Assembly: GCF_016918075.2 (NCBI RefSeq)
Contig: NZ_JAERPS020000003.1
Location: 62,001 to 126,000, forward strand
DNA from: Rheinheimera maricola
GTDB lineage: Bacteria > Pseudomonadota > Gammaproteobacteria > Enterobacterales > Alteromonadaceae
DNA length: 64,000 nucleotides
Reading direction: 5' to 3'
Shown: piece by piece, positions 1 to 7,285 of the stretch
Layout of the letters: every line of letters begins with the position of its first letter
Numbering within the stretch: position 1 is the stretch's first letter
Notes under the pieces: model-generated
What the model was told of the DNA's origin: nothing
The model's input: the letters and a program-made list of their open reading frames with translations, nothing else
Databases searched by the model: none
Position numbers and translations under genes: made by a program

Positions 1-411
1 TATTTTATTATTATTTAAATATTGGGCTCGGGCATAATCTACATAAATTTCTGGATACCATTCGTGGTTTTGTGGAATACGAGCAACTGTAAAATTGATT
101 TCCTTAGCAGCTCTTATTAAGTTTTCTTCCCGCTCCTTACCAGATGTGCTATTAGCTCTGTGCAACAGGATTAACCCGGCACAATAGTGCCATGCGCCAC
201 CGGCTTCTTCCCCAAAGCGTTTCATGTCCGCATTTTGTCGGGGCGCCATATTTTGATAAAAACCAGATTTTTTCCCAGCCCCGCTAACGGAAAATGCTAT
301 TTTACAGCGCTCATCCCAAGTGTTGAACTCGCTTTCTGACAAAGAAAAATTAAATGCTAAAGCTTGAAAAGCTGACAAAAAACCAAAAGCAACCAAGAAT
401 AATCGCTTCAT
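1..411 (-). CDS. Secreted hypothetical protein, 3' end cut by window edge
   Basis: An open frame of 137 codons starts at an ATG at 411 and runs off the left edge without a stop. An AGGGA ribosome site lies just upstream of the ATG. The N-terminus (MKRLFLVAFGFLSAFQALA) is a clear Sec signal peptide. The remainder is helical-looking with a Glu/Ala/Arg-rich middle and a 'DYARAQYL' stretch that could belong to TPR-like helices, but I do not recognise a family. It is divergent from the propeller gene at 569, with about 157 bp between them. Its place beside exosortase A genes suggests an envelope role, which is inference only. Confidence 0.65.
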   Translation of the reverse strand, partial: MKRLFLVAFGFLSAFQALAFNFSLSESEFNTWDERCKIAFSVSGAGKKSGFYQNMAPRQNADMKRFGEEAGGAWHYCAGLILLHRANSTSGKEREENLIRAAKEINFTVARIPQNHEWYPEIYVDYARAQYLNNNKI

Positions 412-568
412 TTCTACATCCCTGTTAGTTATGCTGTGAGGAAAGTATAACCAGACATTTGTTACTGTACCAGTCGCTGTTGCTGCATCAGCTCAGTTAA
501 ACGCTTTAGTTTTATTAACGTTAGCGCTAGGATACCCAACGGGTGATAAACAACACAGGGAATGTAAG

Positions 569-1564
569 GTGTCACTGAAAAAACTCTTAGTGGCAGGTGG
601 CTGCCTGCGTGAAAACGGATTTGAGCTGGGCGAAGGCAAGTACTTTGGAAAAGCAAGCCTGTTATTGCTTGATTTACACACAGGTAAGTTTCAGACACAA
701 TTAAGTAAAATCGACGGTGGAAAACACTACCCACTCGAGCACCCAAATTTACAATATACCGCGCCGTGTCTTGATGGTGAAACGTTGTGGTTGCCAACAG
801 ACACTGAAATATTCGCCTATCACCTACCGGGTATGCGTCAATTAGCCTGCTACTCTCACCCTTGCTTCCACAATATTCACTCGGTACATCTGTTTGATGA
901 CGAACTGGTAGTAACGTCTACTGGTATTGATAATATCGTTGTGCTTTGTCCTACAACTGGAGCGATTAAGAGAATTATAAACACCGAGGGCAAAGATCCG
1001 TGGCATCGGTTCGATGCTAAAACAGACTATCGACTGATGCATTCAACCCGGCCGCATGATAGCCATCCTAACTACGTATTTAAACTAGACAACAAGCTCT
1101 GGGTCACACGCTGCACCCATGACGATGCAGTTTGCTTGAATGATGTTACTGATCGAATTGATGTTGCCCATCAGGACGAAATCAGTGTTCATGACGGCAT
1201 TTGGTGGCACAATAAACTGGTATTTACCCGGGTGGATGGCTACCTGGTGATTGTTGACCCGACAAGCCGCAAAGTGATTGATAAACACGACCCATTCGCC
1301 AATGAACGTAACCGGCCTCTTGGCTGGTGTCGCGGTTTAATGGTTGATAACGATATTTTCTACATTGGTTATTCAAAGCTTAGAAAAACCAAACTGATGT
1401 CAAAATTAAAATTTATTAGTCAGGGTAATTTTAAGTATATGGATGGTAACGAGGCATTAGTAGTTGCATATGACATAAGCAAAAAGAAAGTCATCAACTC
1501 CTATAACATTCCGGCAGGTATGTTAGATGCTATATACGGTATACTGCCCTATCGTCACCAGTAA
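569..1564 (+). CDS. Beta-propeller-like hypothetical protein
   Basis: A 331-residue protein with GTG start at 569, preceded by AGGGA at good spacing. The sequence is rich in repeating short strands with patterns like 'DGETLWLPTDTEIFAY', 'DELVVTSTGIDNIVVL', 'DNKLWVTRCTHDDAVCL' and 'NKLVFTRVDGYLVIVD', each spaced about 45-50 residues. That pattern is typical of a six- or seven-bladed propeller of the quinoprotein/TIGR03032 kind. There is no signal peptide, so it is probably cytoplasmic. It is first in a same-strand run (569-7259) with the asparagine-synthetase-like, deacetylase and hydrolase genes, suggesting it serves the exosortase A polysaccharide pathway. Its exact function is unknown. Confidence 0.6.
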   Translation: MSLKKLLVAGGCLRENGFELGEGKYFGKASLLLLDLHTGKFQTQLSKIDGGKHYPLEHPNLQYTAPCLDGETLWLPTDTEIFAYHLPGMRQLACYSHPCFHNIHSVHLFDDELVVTSTGIDNIVVLCPTTGAIKRIINTEGKDPWHRFDAKTDYRLMHSTRPHDSHPNYVFKLDNKLWVTRCTHDDAVCLNDVTDRIDVAHQDEISVHDGIWWHNKLVFTRVDGYLVIVDPTSRKVIDKHDPFANERNRPLGWCRGLMVDNDIFYIGYSKLRKTKLMSKLKFISQGNFKYMDGNEALVVAYDISKKKVINSYNIPAGMLDAIYGILPYRHQ

Positions 1565-1628
1565 ACCCGACCAAAGAGTTTGGTGTCGGTATATGAATAT
1601 TTAAATACAAGGATTGCAGGAAAACACA

Positions 1629-3368
1629 ATGGAATCGAATGCGCGAATTGCCATAGCAGGCTGCCCCGAAGTGCATATTGCCGCCCACTCCAGGTTGGAT
1701 ATAGCCAAAGACAACCACAATGCGGTTGCGATACTTGGAAGGCCGCGCTGGCAGCAGCAAGCAGTTAATGCCGAGACAATAAAACAACTGCTAGCGGACA
1801 ACGACTTGCCTACACTGTACCAGCAGCTAGCTGGTGATTTTTTTATGCTTGTGGTGCAAACAGGTAAGCCGGTATTACTCGTAAATGACATTATGGGTAT
1901 TCAGAGCTGCTACTACAGCCTGCAAAACGGCAGCTTATTTATTGCGGCAGGTTTAAAAGCATTAAAACAGCTTGGCGCAACAGGAGTTTTAAATAAACAG
2001 GCTATTTATCATTACGTGTATTTTCATTGCATACCGGCTCCGGATACTATTTATCAGCAGGTATTTAAATTAGAGCCTGCCAACCTTATTGCAATAACCG
2101 CAAATGAAATTGGCCAGGCTACGCTGCTTTATAGCCCCGATTTTAAAGTAAGCACGGCAACAGCCAGCGCATTGCAACAAAAATGCTTAGTCGAACTAGA
2201 ACAGGCGGTACGACATAATGTTGAGCCGAATTGCGGTGCCTTTTTAAGTGGCGGTTTAGACAGTTCAACCGTTGCCGGCATGCTGGCTAAACATAGCCAG
2301 AGCAGTGGCGAAAACGCCAAAACTTACTCTATCGGTTTTAAAGCAAAGGGCTATGATGAAACTGAATATGCGCTGATTACCGCTAAACATTTTAATACCC
2401 AACATCAGGTACATTATTTAACCCCGGAACAAGCAGCCGATGCTTTTGTAAAAGTTGCCCAGTATTTCGATGAACCTTTTGGCAATTCATCTGCGATGGC
2501 GGCATATTTTTGTGCCCGCTTTGCCAAAGAAGATGGCCGCACTTTACTATTGGCTGGCGATGGCGGCGATGAACTGTTTGCGGGAAACAGCCGCTATGCC
2601 AAACAAAAAGTGTTTGAGACCTTTGCTAATGCGCCTAGACCATTGCAATCACTCGCAAGATCAATTTTTGTAAAAACACCACTGGCAAGCTTGCCGGGCT
2701 TTAAAAAAGTCGCCAGCTATATTCGTCAGGCAGATGAACAACTGCCAATGCGACTACAAAACTATAATTTTATTAATCAGTTTGGTGCGAGCGCCATATT
2801 TACCGAAGCGTTTTTAGCCGATATAGATACAAGCAGGCCTGAAAAGCTGCTAAAGCAGCGCTACCAGCAATGCCAGAGCCTGCACCCAGTGGATAAAATG
2901 CTGTTTCTTGACTGGAAGTTTACTTTGGCCGATAACGATTTGGTGAAAGTAAGCAAAATGTGTGAATTGGCAGGCATTGAAGTGCGTTACCCATTGCTGG
3001 ATAAAGCGTTAGTAGACTTCAGCTGCGGGGTGGCAGCCGACATAAAGCTACCTGGCCAGAAATTGCGGGATTTTTACAAAAAAAGCTGCAAGGTTTTTTT
3101 GGCTGAAGAAACATTAACGAAAGAAAAACACGGTTTTGGTTTACCCTTTGGGGTCTGGCTAAAAGACAACGCCCGGCTGAAAGCGCTGGCGTTAGAAGCA
3201 CTAAATGCGTTTCGGCAACGCAATATCGTTAAAACCAGTCTAATTGATGCTGTTATTGATGCTCATACCAATAGCCATGCCAGCTACTATGGTGAGCTTA
3301 TCTGGATTTTAGTGGTTCTAGAGCTTTGGTTACAGGCTGAAGAACAAGGGTTAAACCATGATGCATAA
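1629..3368 (+). CDS. Asparagine-synthetase-like amidotransferase, exosortase A associated, without N-terminal Cys
   Basis: A 579-residue AsnB-like protein. I chose the ATG at 1629 (CAGGAA ahead of it) over the in-frame TTG at 1614. The N-terminal half keeps the glutaminase-like fold pattern (GDFFMLV, 'LVNDIMGIQSCYYS'), but the Met is followed by Glu, not the catalytic Cys2 of Ntn amidotransferases. The C-terminal half has the PP-loop SGGLDSS at about residue 207 and GDGGDELFAGN, both needed for ATP pyrophosphatase chemistry. So it should form an acyl-adenylate but may use ammonia or another amine, or cyclise a substrate as beta-lactam synthetases do. It overlaps the deacetylase start by 11 bp, so the two are probably translationally coupled. 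Confidence 0.85.
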   Translation: MESNARIAIAGCPEVHIAAHSRLDIAKDNHNAVAILGRPRWQQQAVNAETIKQLLADNDLPTLYQQLAGDFFMLVVQTGKPVLLVNDIMGIQSCYYSLQNGSLFIAAGLKALKQLGATGVLNKQAIYHYVYFHCIPAPDTIYQQVFKLEPANLIAITANEIGQATLLYSPDFKVSTATASALQQKCLVELEQAVRHNVEPNCGAFLSGGLDSSTVAGMLAKHSQSSGENAKTYSIGFKAKGYDETEYALITAKHFNTQHQVHYLTPEQAADAFVKVAQYFDEPFGNSSAMAAYFCARFAKEDGRTLLLAGDGGDELFAGNSRYAKQKVFETFANAPRPLQSLARSIFVKTPLASLPGFKKVASYIRQADEQLPMRLQNYNFINQFGASAIFTEAFLADIDTSRPEKLLKQRYQQCQSLHPVDKMLFLDWKFTLADNDLVKVSKMCELAGIEVRYPLLDKALVDFSCGVAADIKLPGQKLRDFYKKSCKVFLAEETLTKEKHGFGLPFGVWLKDNARLKALALEALNAFRQRNIVKTSLIDAVIDAHTNSHASYYGELIWILVVLELWLQAEEQGLNHDA

Positions 3369-4299
3369 GCTGTTGCAGCAAGCGGGGAAGCTATTCGGCC
3401 GTAATAAGCTTAGTATTCTTATTTACCATCAGGTACTGACTGAATATGATCCTATGCGCCCCAGCGAGCCGACCGCAGAGATATTTGACTGGCATATGCG
3501 CCTACTACGCCGCTATTTCACGCCGTTATCACTTGACGACGCGCTGCAACATTTACAGCAAAATACCCTGCCCGCCAATGCCGTTTGTGTCACTTTTGAT
3601 GATGGCTACCTGAATAATTTGACTATCGCCCAGCCAGTTTTAGCCCGATATCAAATTCCAGCTACGGTATATGTTGCCACAGGCTTTAGCCATGGCACTA
3701 ATATGTGGAATGACCGGCTTATTTATTTATTTGCCGATAAAAAACGCCAGCAATTATCTCTGGGTGATGAGCAGGTTAAGATAGCTAACGATATTGACCG
3801 CCGGGAAAAAGCGCAGCAATGGCTGAAAAAGCTAAAGTACCTGCCAATTGCCGATCGTTTGGCTAAAATTGACGGTTTTTATCAGCAAAATAACGCGAAA
3901 GAGCAAGCTCCCCTGATGATGACACCAGATCAAATTAAGCAATTGTCGGATAGTGGCGTAACCATTGGCGCCCACACGGTTAACCACCCTATTTTAAAAG
4001 TACTATCCGAAACACAGCAGTTGGAAGAAATATCTCAGTCGAGACAGCAGCTGGAAACCTGGTTAGGCTGCGAAATCAAACACTTTGCTTACCCGAATGG
4101 TGTTGCTGGCAGGGATTTTGATGACACAACAACAGCCCTGGTAAAGCAAACTGATTTTCAGACTGCAGTGGTAACGAACAGCGGTGTATCAAGCGCCGGC
4201 ACATCACCGTATAAGCTAAAACGCTTTACTCCCTGGGACACTACCGCTCTGAAGTTTCATGCCCGCCTTATCAATAATATGCGCCAGGCACATGATTAA
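3358..4299 (+). CDS. Polysaccharide deacetylase family protein (NodB domain)
   Basis: A 313-residue protein starting with tandem ATGs at 3358/3361 inside the end of the amidotransferase gene. The NodB homology motifs are visible: 'CVTFDDGYLNN' (catalytic base Asp and metal Asp, near residue 81) and 'GAHTVNHP' (metal-binding His pair, near residue 205). The leading 'LSILIYHQVL' is the usual first strand. Proteins of this type near exosortase A remove acetyl groups from N-acetylated sugars of the exopolysaccharide. No signal peptide is evident, which fits the cytoplasmic XrtA-associated deacetylases. The stop codon TAA is followed at once by ATG of the next small ORF. Confidence 0.9.
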   Translation: MMHKLLQQAGKLFGRNKLSILIYHQVLTEYDPMRPSEPTAEIFDWHMRLLRRYFTPLSLDDALQHLQQNTLPANAVCVTFDDGYLNNLTIAQPVLARYQIPATVYVATGFSHGTNMWNDRLIYLFADKKRQQLSLGDEQVKIANDIDRREKAQQWLKKLKYLPIADRLAKIDGFYQQNNAKEQAPLMMTPDQIKQLSDSGVTIGAHTVNHPILKVLSETQQLEEISQSRQQLETWLGCEIKHFAYPNGVAGRDFDDTTTALVKQTDFQTAVVTNSGVSSAGTSPYKLKRFTPWDTTALKFHARLINNMRQAHD

Positions 4300-4470
4300 A
4301 TGGTGATACTGATGCTGGCGAAGTTTAAACGTACCTATGAAGAACATGGGGCTACAGAAACACTGCCGCACATACTTGACCGGGTACTTGCCTTGTTTTC
4401 TCTTGCCGAATTGCGCCATTTTTTCTTTACGTGCCTTTCGTTGTTTAGACGGTTTTCTTTCAAAAGATGA
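4300..4470 (+). CDS. Small ORF, 56 codons, coupled to both neighbours
   Basis: The deacetylase stop TAA (4297-4299) is directly followed by ATG at 4300. The frame stays open for 56 residues and ends in a TGA that overlaps the ATG of the next gene (ATGA at 4467-4470). The peptide starts MVILMLAKFKRTYEEHG, has a helical middle 'TLPHILDRVLALFSL' and a basic, Phe-rich tail ending in 'RRFSFKR'. The exact head-to-tail packing supports real translation. It could be a small amphipathic membrane-associated protein, or the leftover N-terminal piece of a longer acetyltransferase whose remainder is the next gene. I know no family for it. Confidence 0.45.
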   Translation: MVILMLAKFKRTYEEHGATETLPHILDRVLALFSLAELRHFFFTCLSLFRRFSFKR

Positions 4471-5579
4471 GCAAGAATCGACAGCACACTGTAAAAATTT
4501 ATCCGGTAGAATATACTTTGCCAGAAGAGCTACAAAAATGGCTTAATAAAAATACAGCGCATACTATCTTTGCCTCTTTCGAGTGGTTTGTTGAATTGTC
4601 TAAATTTAAAAAGCTATATGGCTGCAACAAAGATACTGAATTTTTTTGGCTGTTTATTTTTGAATCAGATGTTCTGTGTTTGGCCGCGCCTCTGGAAAAA
4701 TGCGACAAAAAACTTAGGATAATTTCAAACTTTTATACTCCTTTTACCGAATTATTTTTCGATAATACGGTGTTAACAGCCGAACAGGCTTGGACACTTT
4801 TATTAACACAGTTAAATGTCGCCTGTAAAAACTGGCGAAGCCTGGAAATAGCGCCCTTAATTTCAGAGCAGTTCAAGGCGATTTCAGATGTGTCTGGTGC
4901 AACTGCGGTTTCACTATTTAAATATCCGTTGTCAGTTAACTACTGTACTGATTACCCAGATTTCGCGACTTACTGGAAGAGTCGTTCATCACGTTTAAAA
5001 AACACATACAAGAGAAGACTTAACACGCTTTCAAAGCAGAACTTTTCGATTGATGTATACGCAAAGGTTACCGATGAGATTAAGCAGGAATACTGGCAGA
5101 TATACCAACAAAGCTGGAAAATTCAGGAACCATCCACTGACTTTATTAACTGGCTTATGCAGTGGGCCGATGGTAAGCAGCAATTTAGGTTAGGCTTACT
5201 CCGCATTAACGGCATACCAGCTGCATTCCAGCTATGGTTATTGGATGGTGCAACAGCTTACATCTTTAAGTTGGCACAGGACAAACAGTTTGATACCTTT
5301 TCTCCGGGTACTATATTGACCAAATATATGATAGAGCAGCTGTCTGAAAGCGATGCCATTCGGTTTATCGATTTTCTGCTTGGTGATGATGCTTTTAAAG
5401 CGTTGTGGATGGATAACAAAAAAAACATCATTGGTGTGGAAATTATTAATCAAATTACCGTTACCGGAAAATTACTGATTTCGATGTATAAGCTACGTGA
5501 TTTCATTAAGAAAACCACGGGTATTATTTTTTCACGAAACAAAGTCGTTGAGCATCACAGCAGAGTCGATGATGAGTAA
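4467..5579 (+). CDS. FemAB-like GNAT acetyltransferase of the exosortase A cluster
   Basis: A 370-residue protein that looks like the Acetyltransf_6/FemAB-related group often found with XrtA. In its centre 'YWKSRSSRLKNTYKRRLNTLSK' (about residues 170-190) is the typical basic segment, followed by 'WKIQEPSTDFINWLM' and a C-terminal GNAT half with 'AAFQLWLLDGATAYIFKLAQD' and 'FLLGDDAFKALW'. It probably transfers an acyl or aminoacyl group to a sugar amine. It starts within the ATGA overlap with the small ORF and overlaps the hydrolase 2 gene by 11 bp. Base composition is A+T-richer than its neighbours by eye, hinting at separate acquisition. Confidence 0.75.
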   Translation: MSKNRQHTVKIYPVEYTLPEELQKWLNKNTAHTIFASFEWFVELSKFKKLYGCNKDTEFFWLFIFESDVLCLAAPLEKCDKKLRIISNFYTPFTELFFDNTVLTAEQAWTLLLTQLNVACKNWRSLEIAPLISEQFKAISDVSGATAVSLFKYPLSVNYCTDYPDFATYWKSRSSRLKNTYKRRLNTLSKQNFSIDVYAKVTDEIKQEYWQIYQQSWKIQEPSTDFINWLMQWADGKQQFRLGLLRINGIPAAFQLWLLDGATAYIFKLAQDKQFDTFSPGTILTKYMIEQLSESDAIRFIDFLLGDDAFKALWMDNKKNIIGVEIINQITVTGKLLISMYKLRDFIKKTTGIIFSRNKVVEHHSRVDDE

Positions 5580-6396
5580 CCTGATACTGCAACAAACAGG
5601 CTTTTATTCTATGCCATCAGGTAAGCTGTTTGTTAGAATTGATAAAGCGCCAGTCACAGTATCAGCTGTGGTCATACTCCCTCCTTTCGCCGAAGAAATG
5701 AACAAAAGCCGCCATCTCCTTAGCACCGTAATGCGCAGACTGGCGGCCAACGGCTTGAGCTGTTACATGCTTGACAACTATGGCACCGGTGATAGCGAGG
5801 GCGATCTAGACGATGCTACAACGGCTATCTGGCGTGCTGATTTACAGAAGCTGCTGGCGACATTGGCTTCCGAAGGTTACGGCAAAGTAAGCTTTGTAGC
5901 GATTCGCTTTGGTGCGCTGCAATTGTTTGATTTACTGAACCAAGCCACATTGCCTTTGCCGGTAGAGCAAATTGTATTTTGGCAGCCCATATTTGATATA
6001 GCTAAATTCTGGCAGCAGTTCAGCCGAATAAAAGTAGCTGAAATAATGGCAAGTGGAAGTAAAAGCAGCCAGAAAGAGCTTGAACAACAACTATTAGCAG
6101 GGCAATGCATAGAAATAGCCGGCTATCCGATTAGCCCGGCGTTTTATCACAGCCTGCAACTTATGAATACTGCTCTGCCTGCGTTGCTGTCAGACATTAC
6201 TTTAAGCTGGTTTGAAACCTCACAGCTGGACACCATTGCCCTGCCGGTGCAAAAAATGCTGCAGCAGTTACAACAACAAACAAAAATAAACTTTGTACCG
6301 CTAAAAACTGAACCCTATTGGCAAACAACAGAACTGGCCAGTGCTGATGAGCTTATTGCAGCAACGGTAAGGCAGTTAAGCGGAGACAGTGTATGA
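5569..6396 (+). CDS. Hydrolase 2, exosortase A system-associated (copy 1)
   Basis: A 275-residue alpha/beta-hydrolase-fold protein. The start is set at ATG 5569 (tandem ATG at 5572) because sequence upstream of it belongs to the acetyltransferase gene. 'VVILPPFAEEMNKSRH' and 'NYGTGDSEGD' match the XrtA hydrolase 2 family (TIGR03101 type). The nucleophile elbow reads 'AIRFGAL' near residue 133: an Arg sits where Ser is expected, so this is not a standard serine hydrolase. It overlaps hydrolase 1 by 4 bp (ATGA), and the two probably act as a pair on an ACP-bound or glycan-linked ester. A second copy of the pair lies at 17395-19109. Confidence 0.85.
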   Translation: MMSNLILQQTGFYSMPSGKLFVRIDKAPVTVSAVVILPPFAEEMNKSRHLLSTVMRRLAANGLSCYMLDNYGTGDSEGDLDDATTAIWRADLQKLLATLASEGYGKVSFVAIRFGALQLFDLLNQATLPLPVEQIVFWQPIFDIAKFWQQFSRIKVAEIMASGSKSSQKELEQQLLAGQCIEIAGYPISPAFYHSLQLMNTALPALLSDITLSWFETSQLDTIALPVQKMLQQLQQQTKINFVPLKTEPYWQTTELASADELIAATVRQLSGDSV

Positions 6397-7259
6397 AAGA
6401 GCGCTATATCAGCATAGCGAGCGGCAACGTTACTCTTAGTGCCATTTTGCATACACCAGCTAAGGATAATGCCACCGACACGCATGATACCGGTGTATTG
6501 ATTATTGTTGGCGGGCCCCAATACCGGGTAGGTAGCCATCGCCAGTTTGTAAAATTAAGCCGTTTTTTGGCGATGCATCATATTCCATCCATGCGCTTAG
6601 ACAGCAGCGGTATGGGTGATAGTAGTGGCAAAAGAGTCGCATTTTACCAACAAGATACGGATATTGAAGCGGCAATAACTTCTTTTTTACAACATTGCCC
6701 GCAGCTGAGTAACGTGGTGCTATGGGGACTGTGTGATGCCGCCAGCGCCATTTTACTGCAACTTAACCAGCACGACCCACGCATCAGTGGCGCAATACTA
6801 TTAAACCCCCTGGTACGCCAACAGCATAACCACGCCACTGTTATGCTGAAACACTATTACTTAAAACGGCTGTTTAACCGCCAGTTTTGGCGCAAAATGC
6901 TCGGCGGCGATCTGTTACTGCGACTCAGTATTAGTGAACTATGGCTGGCGTTTAAACAGCGGAATGCTAAACAAGCACCCGACACTCAATTGCTAATGAC
7001 CAATGAGCGAAACTATGTGCCTTTAATGTTGCACGGCTGGCAGCAATTTAACGGCCATGTGCTGGTCATCACCAGCGGTAACGATTTAACCGCGCAAGAA
7101 TTTTTGCAGCTGTGTACCAGCGACAGTGCCTGGGGAAACTGCCTGCAAAGTGCACAGCAACAGCATATTGCACCCGCTAACCACACTTTTGCCAGCAAAG
7201 AATGGCGCACGCAGGTTGAGCAATACAGTGCAGATTTTGTGTTGCATAAAGCTAAATAA
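6393..7259 (+). CDS. Hydrolase 1, exosortase A system-associated (copy 1)
   Basis: A 288-residue alpha/beta hydrolase of the TIGR03100 type. The family signature 'GGPQYRVGSHRQF' lies near residue 48 and 'RLDSSGMGDSSG' near residue 72. The nucleophile elbow is 'WGLCDAAS' (near residue 113), with Cys in place of Ser, as is usual in this family. The first strand and the C-terminal 'ANHTFAS' supply a plausible catalytic His. It is the last gene of the 569-7259 run and faces the convergent polymerase/ligase gene at 7286. The role within exopolysaccharide maturation is not established; thioesterase or acyl transfer work with the ACPs of the island is a reasonable guess. Confidence 0.87.
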   Translation: MKERYISIASGNVTLSAILHTPAKDNATDTHDTGVLIIVGGPQYRVGSHRQFVKLSRFLAMHHIPSMRLDSSGMGDSSGKRVAFYQQDTDIEAAITSFLQHCPQLSNVVLWGLCDAASAILLQLNQHDPRISGAILLNPLVRQQHNHATVMLKHYYLKRLFNRQFWRKMLGGDLLLRLSISELWLAFKQRNAKQAPDTQLLMTNERNYVPLMLHGWQQFNGHVLVITSGNDLTAQEFLQLCTSDSAWGNCLQSAQQQHIAPANHTFASKEWRTQVEQYSADFVLHKAK

Positions 7260-7285
7260 CAACACCAGCCCGCTGCATTGGCTAA

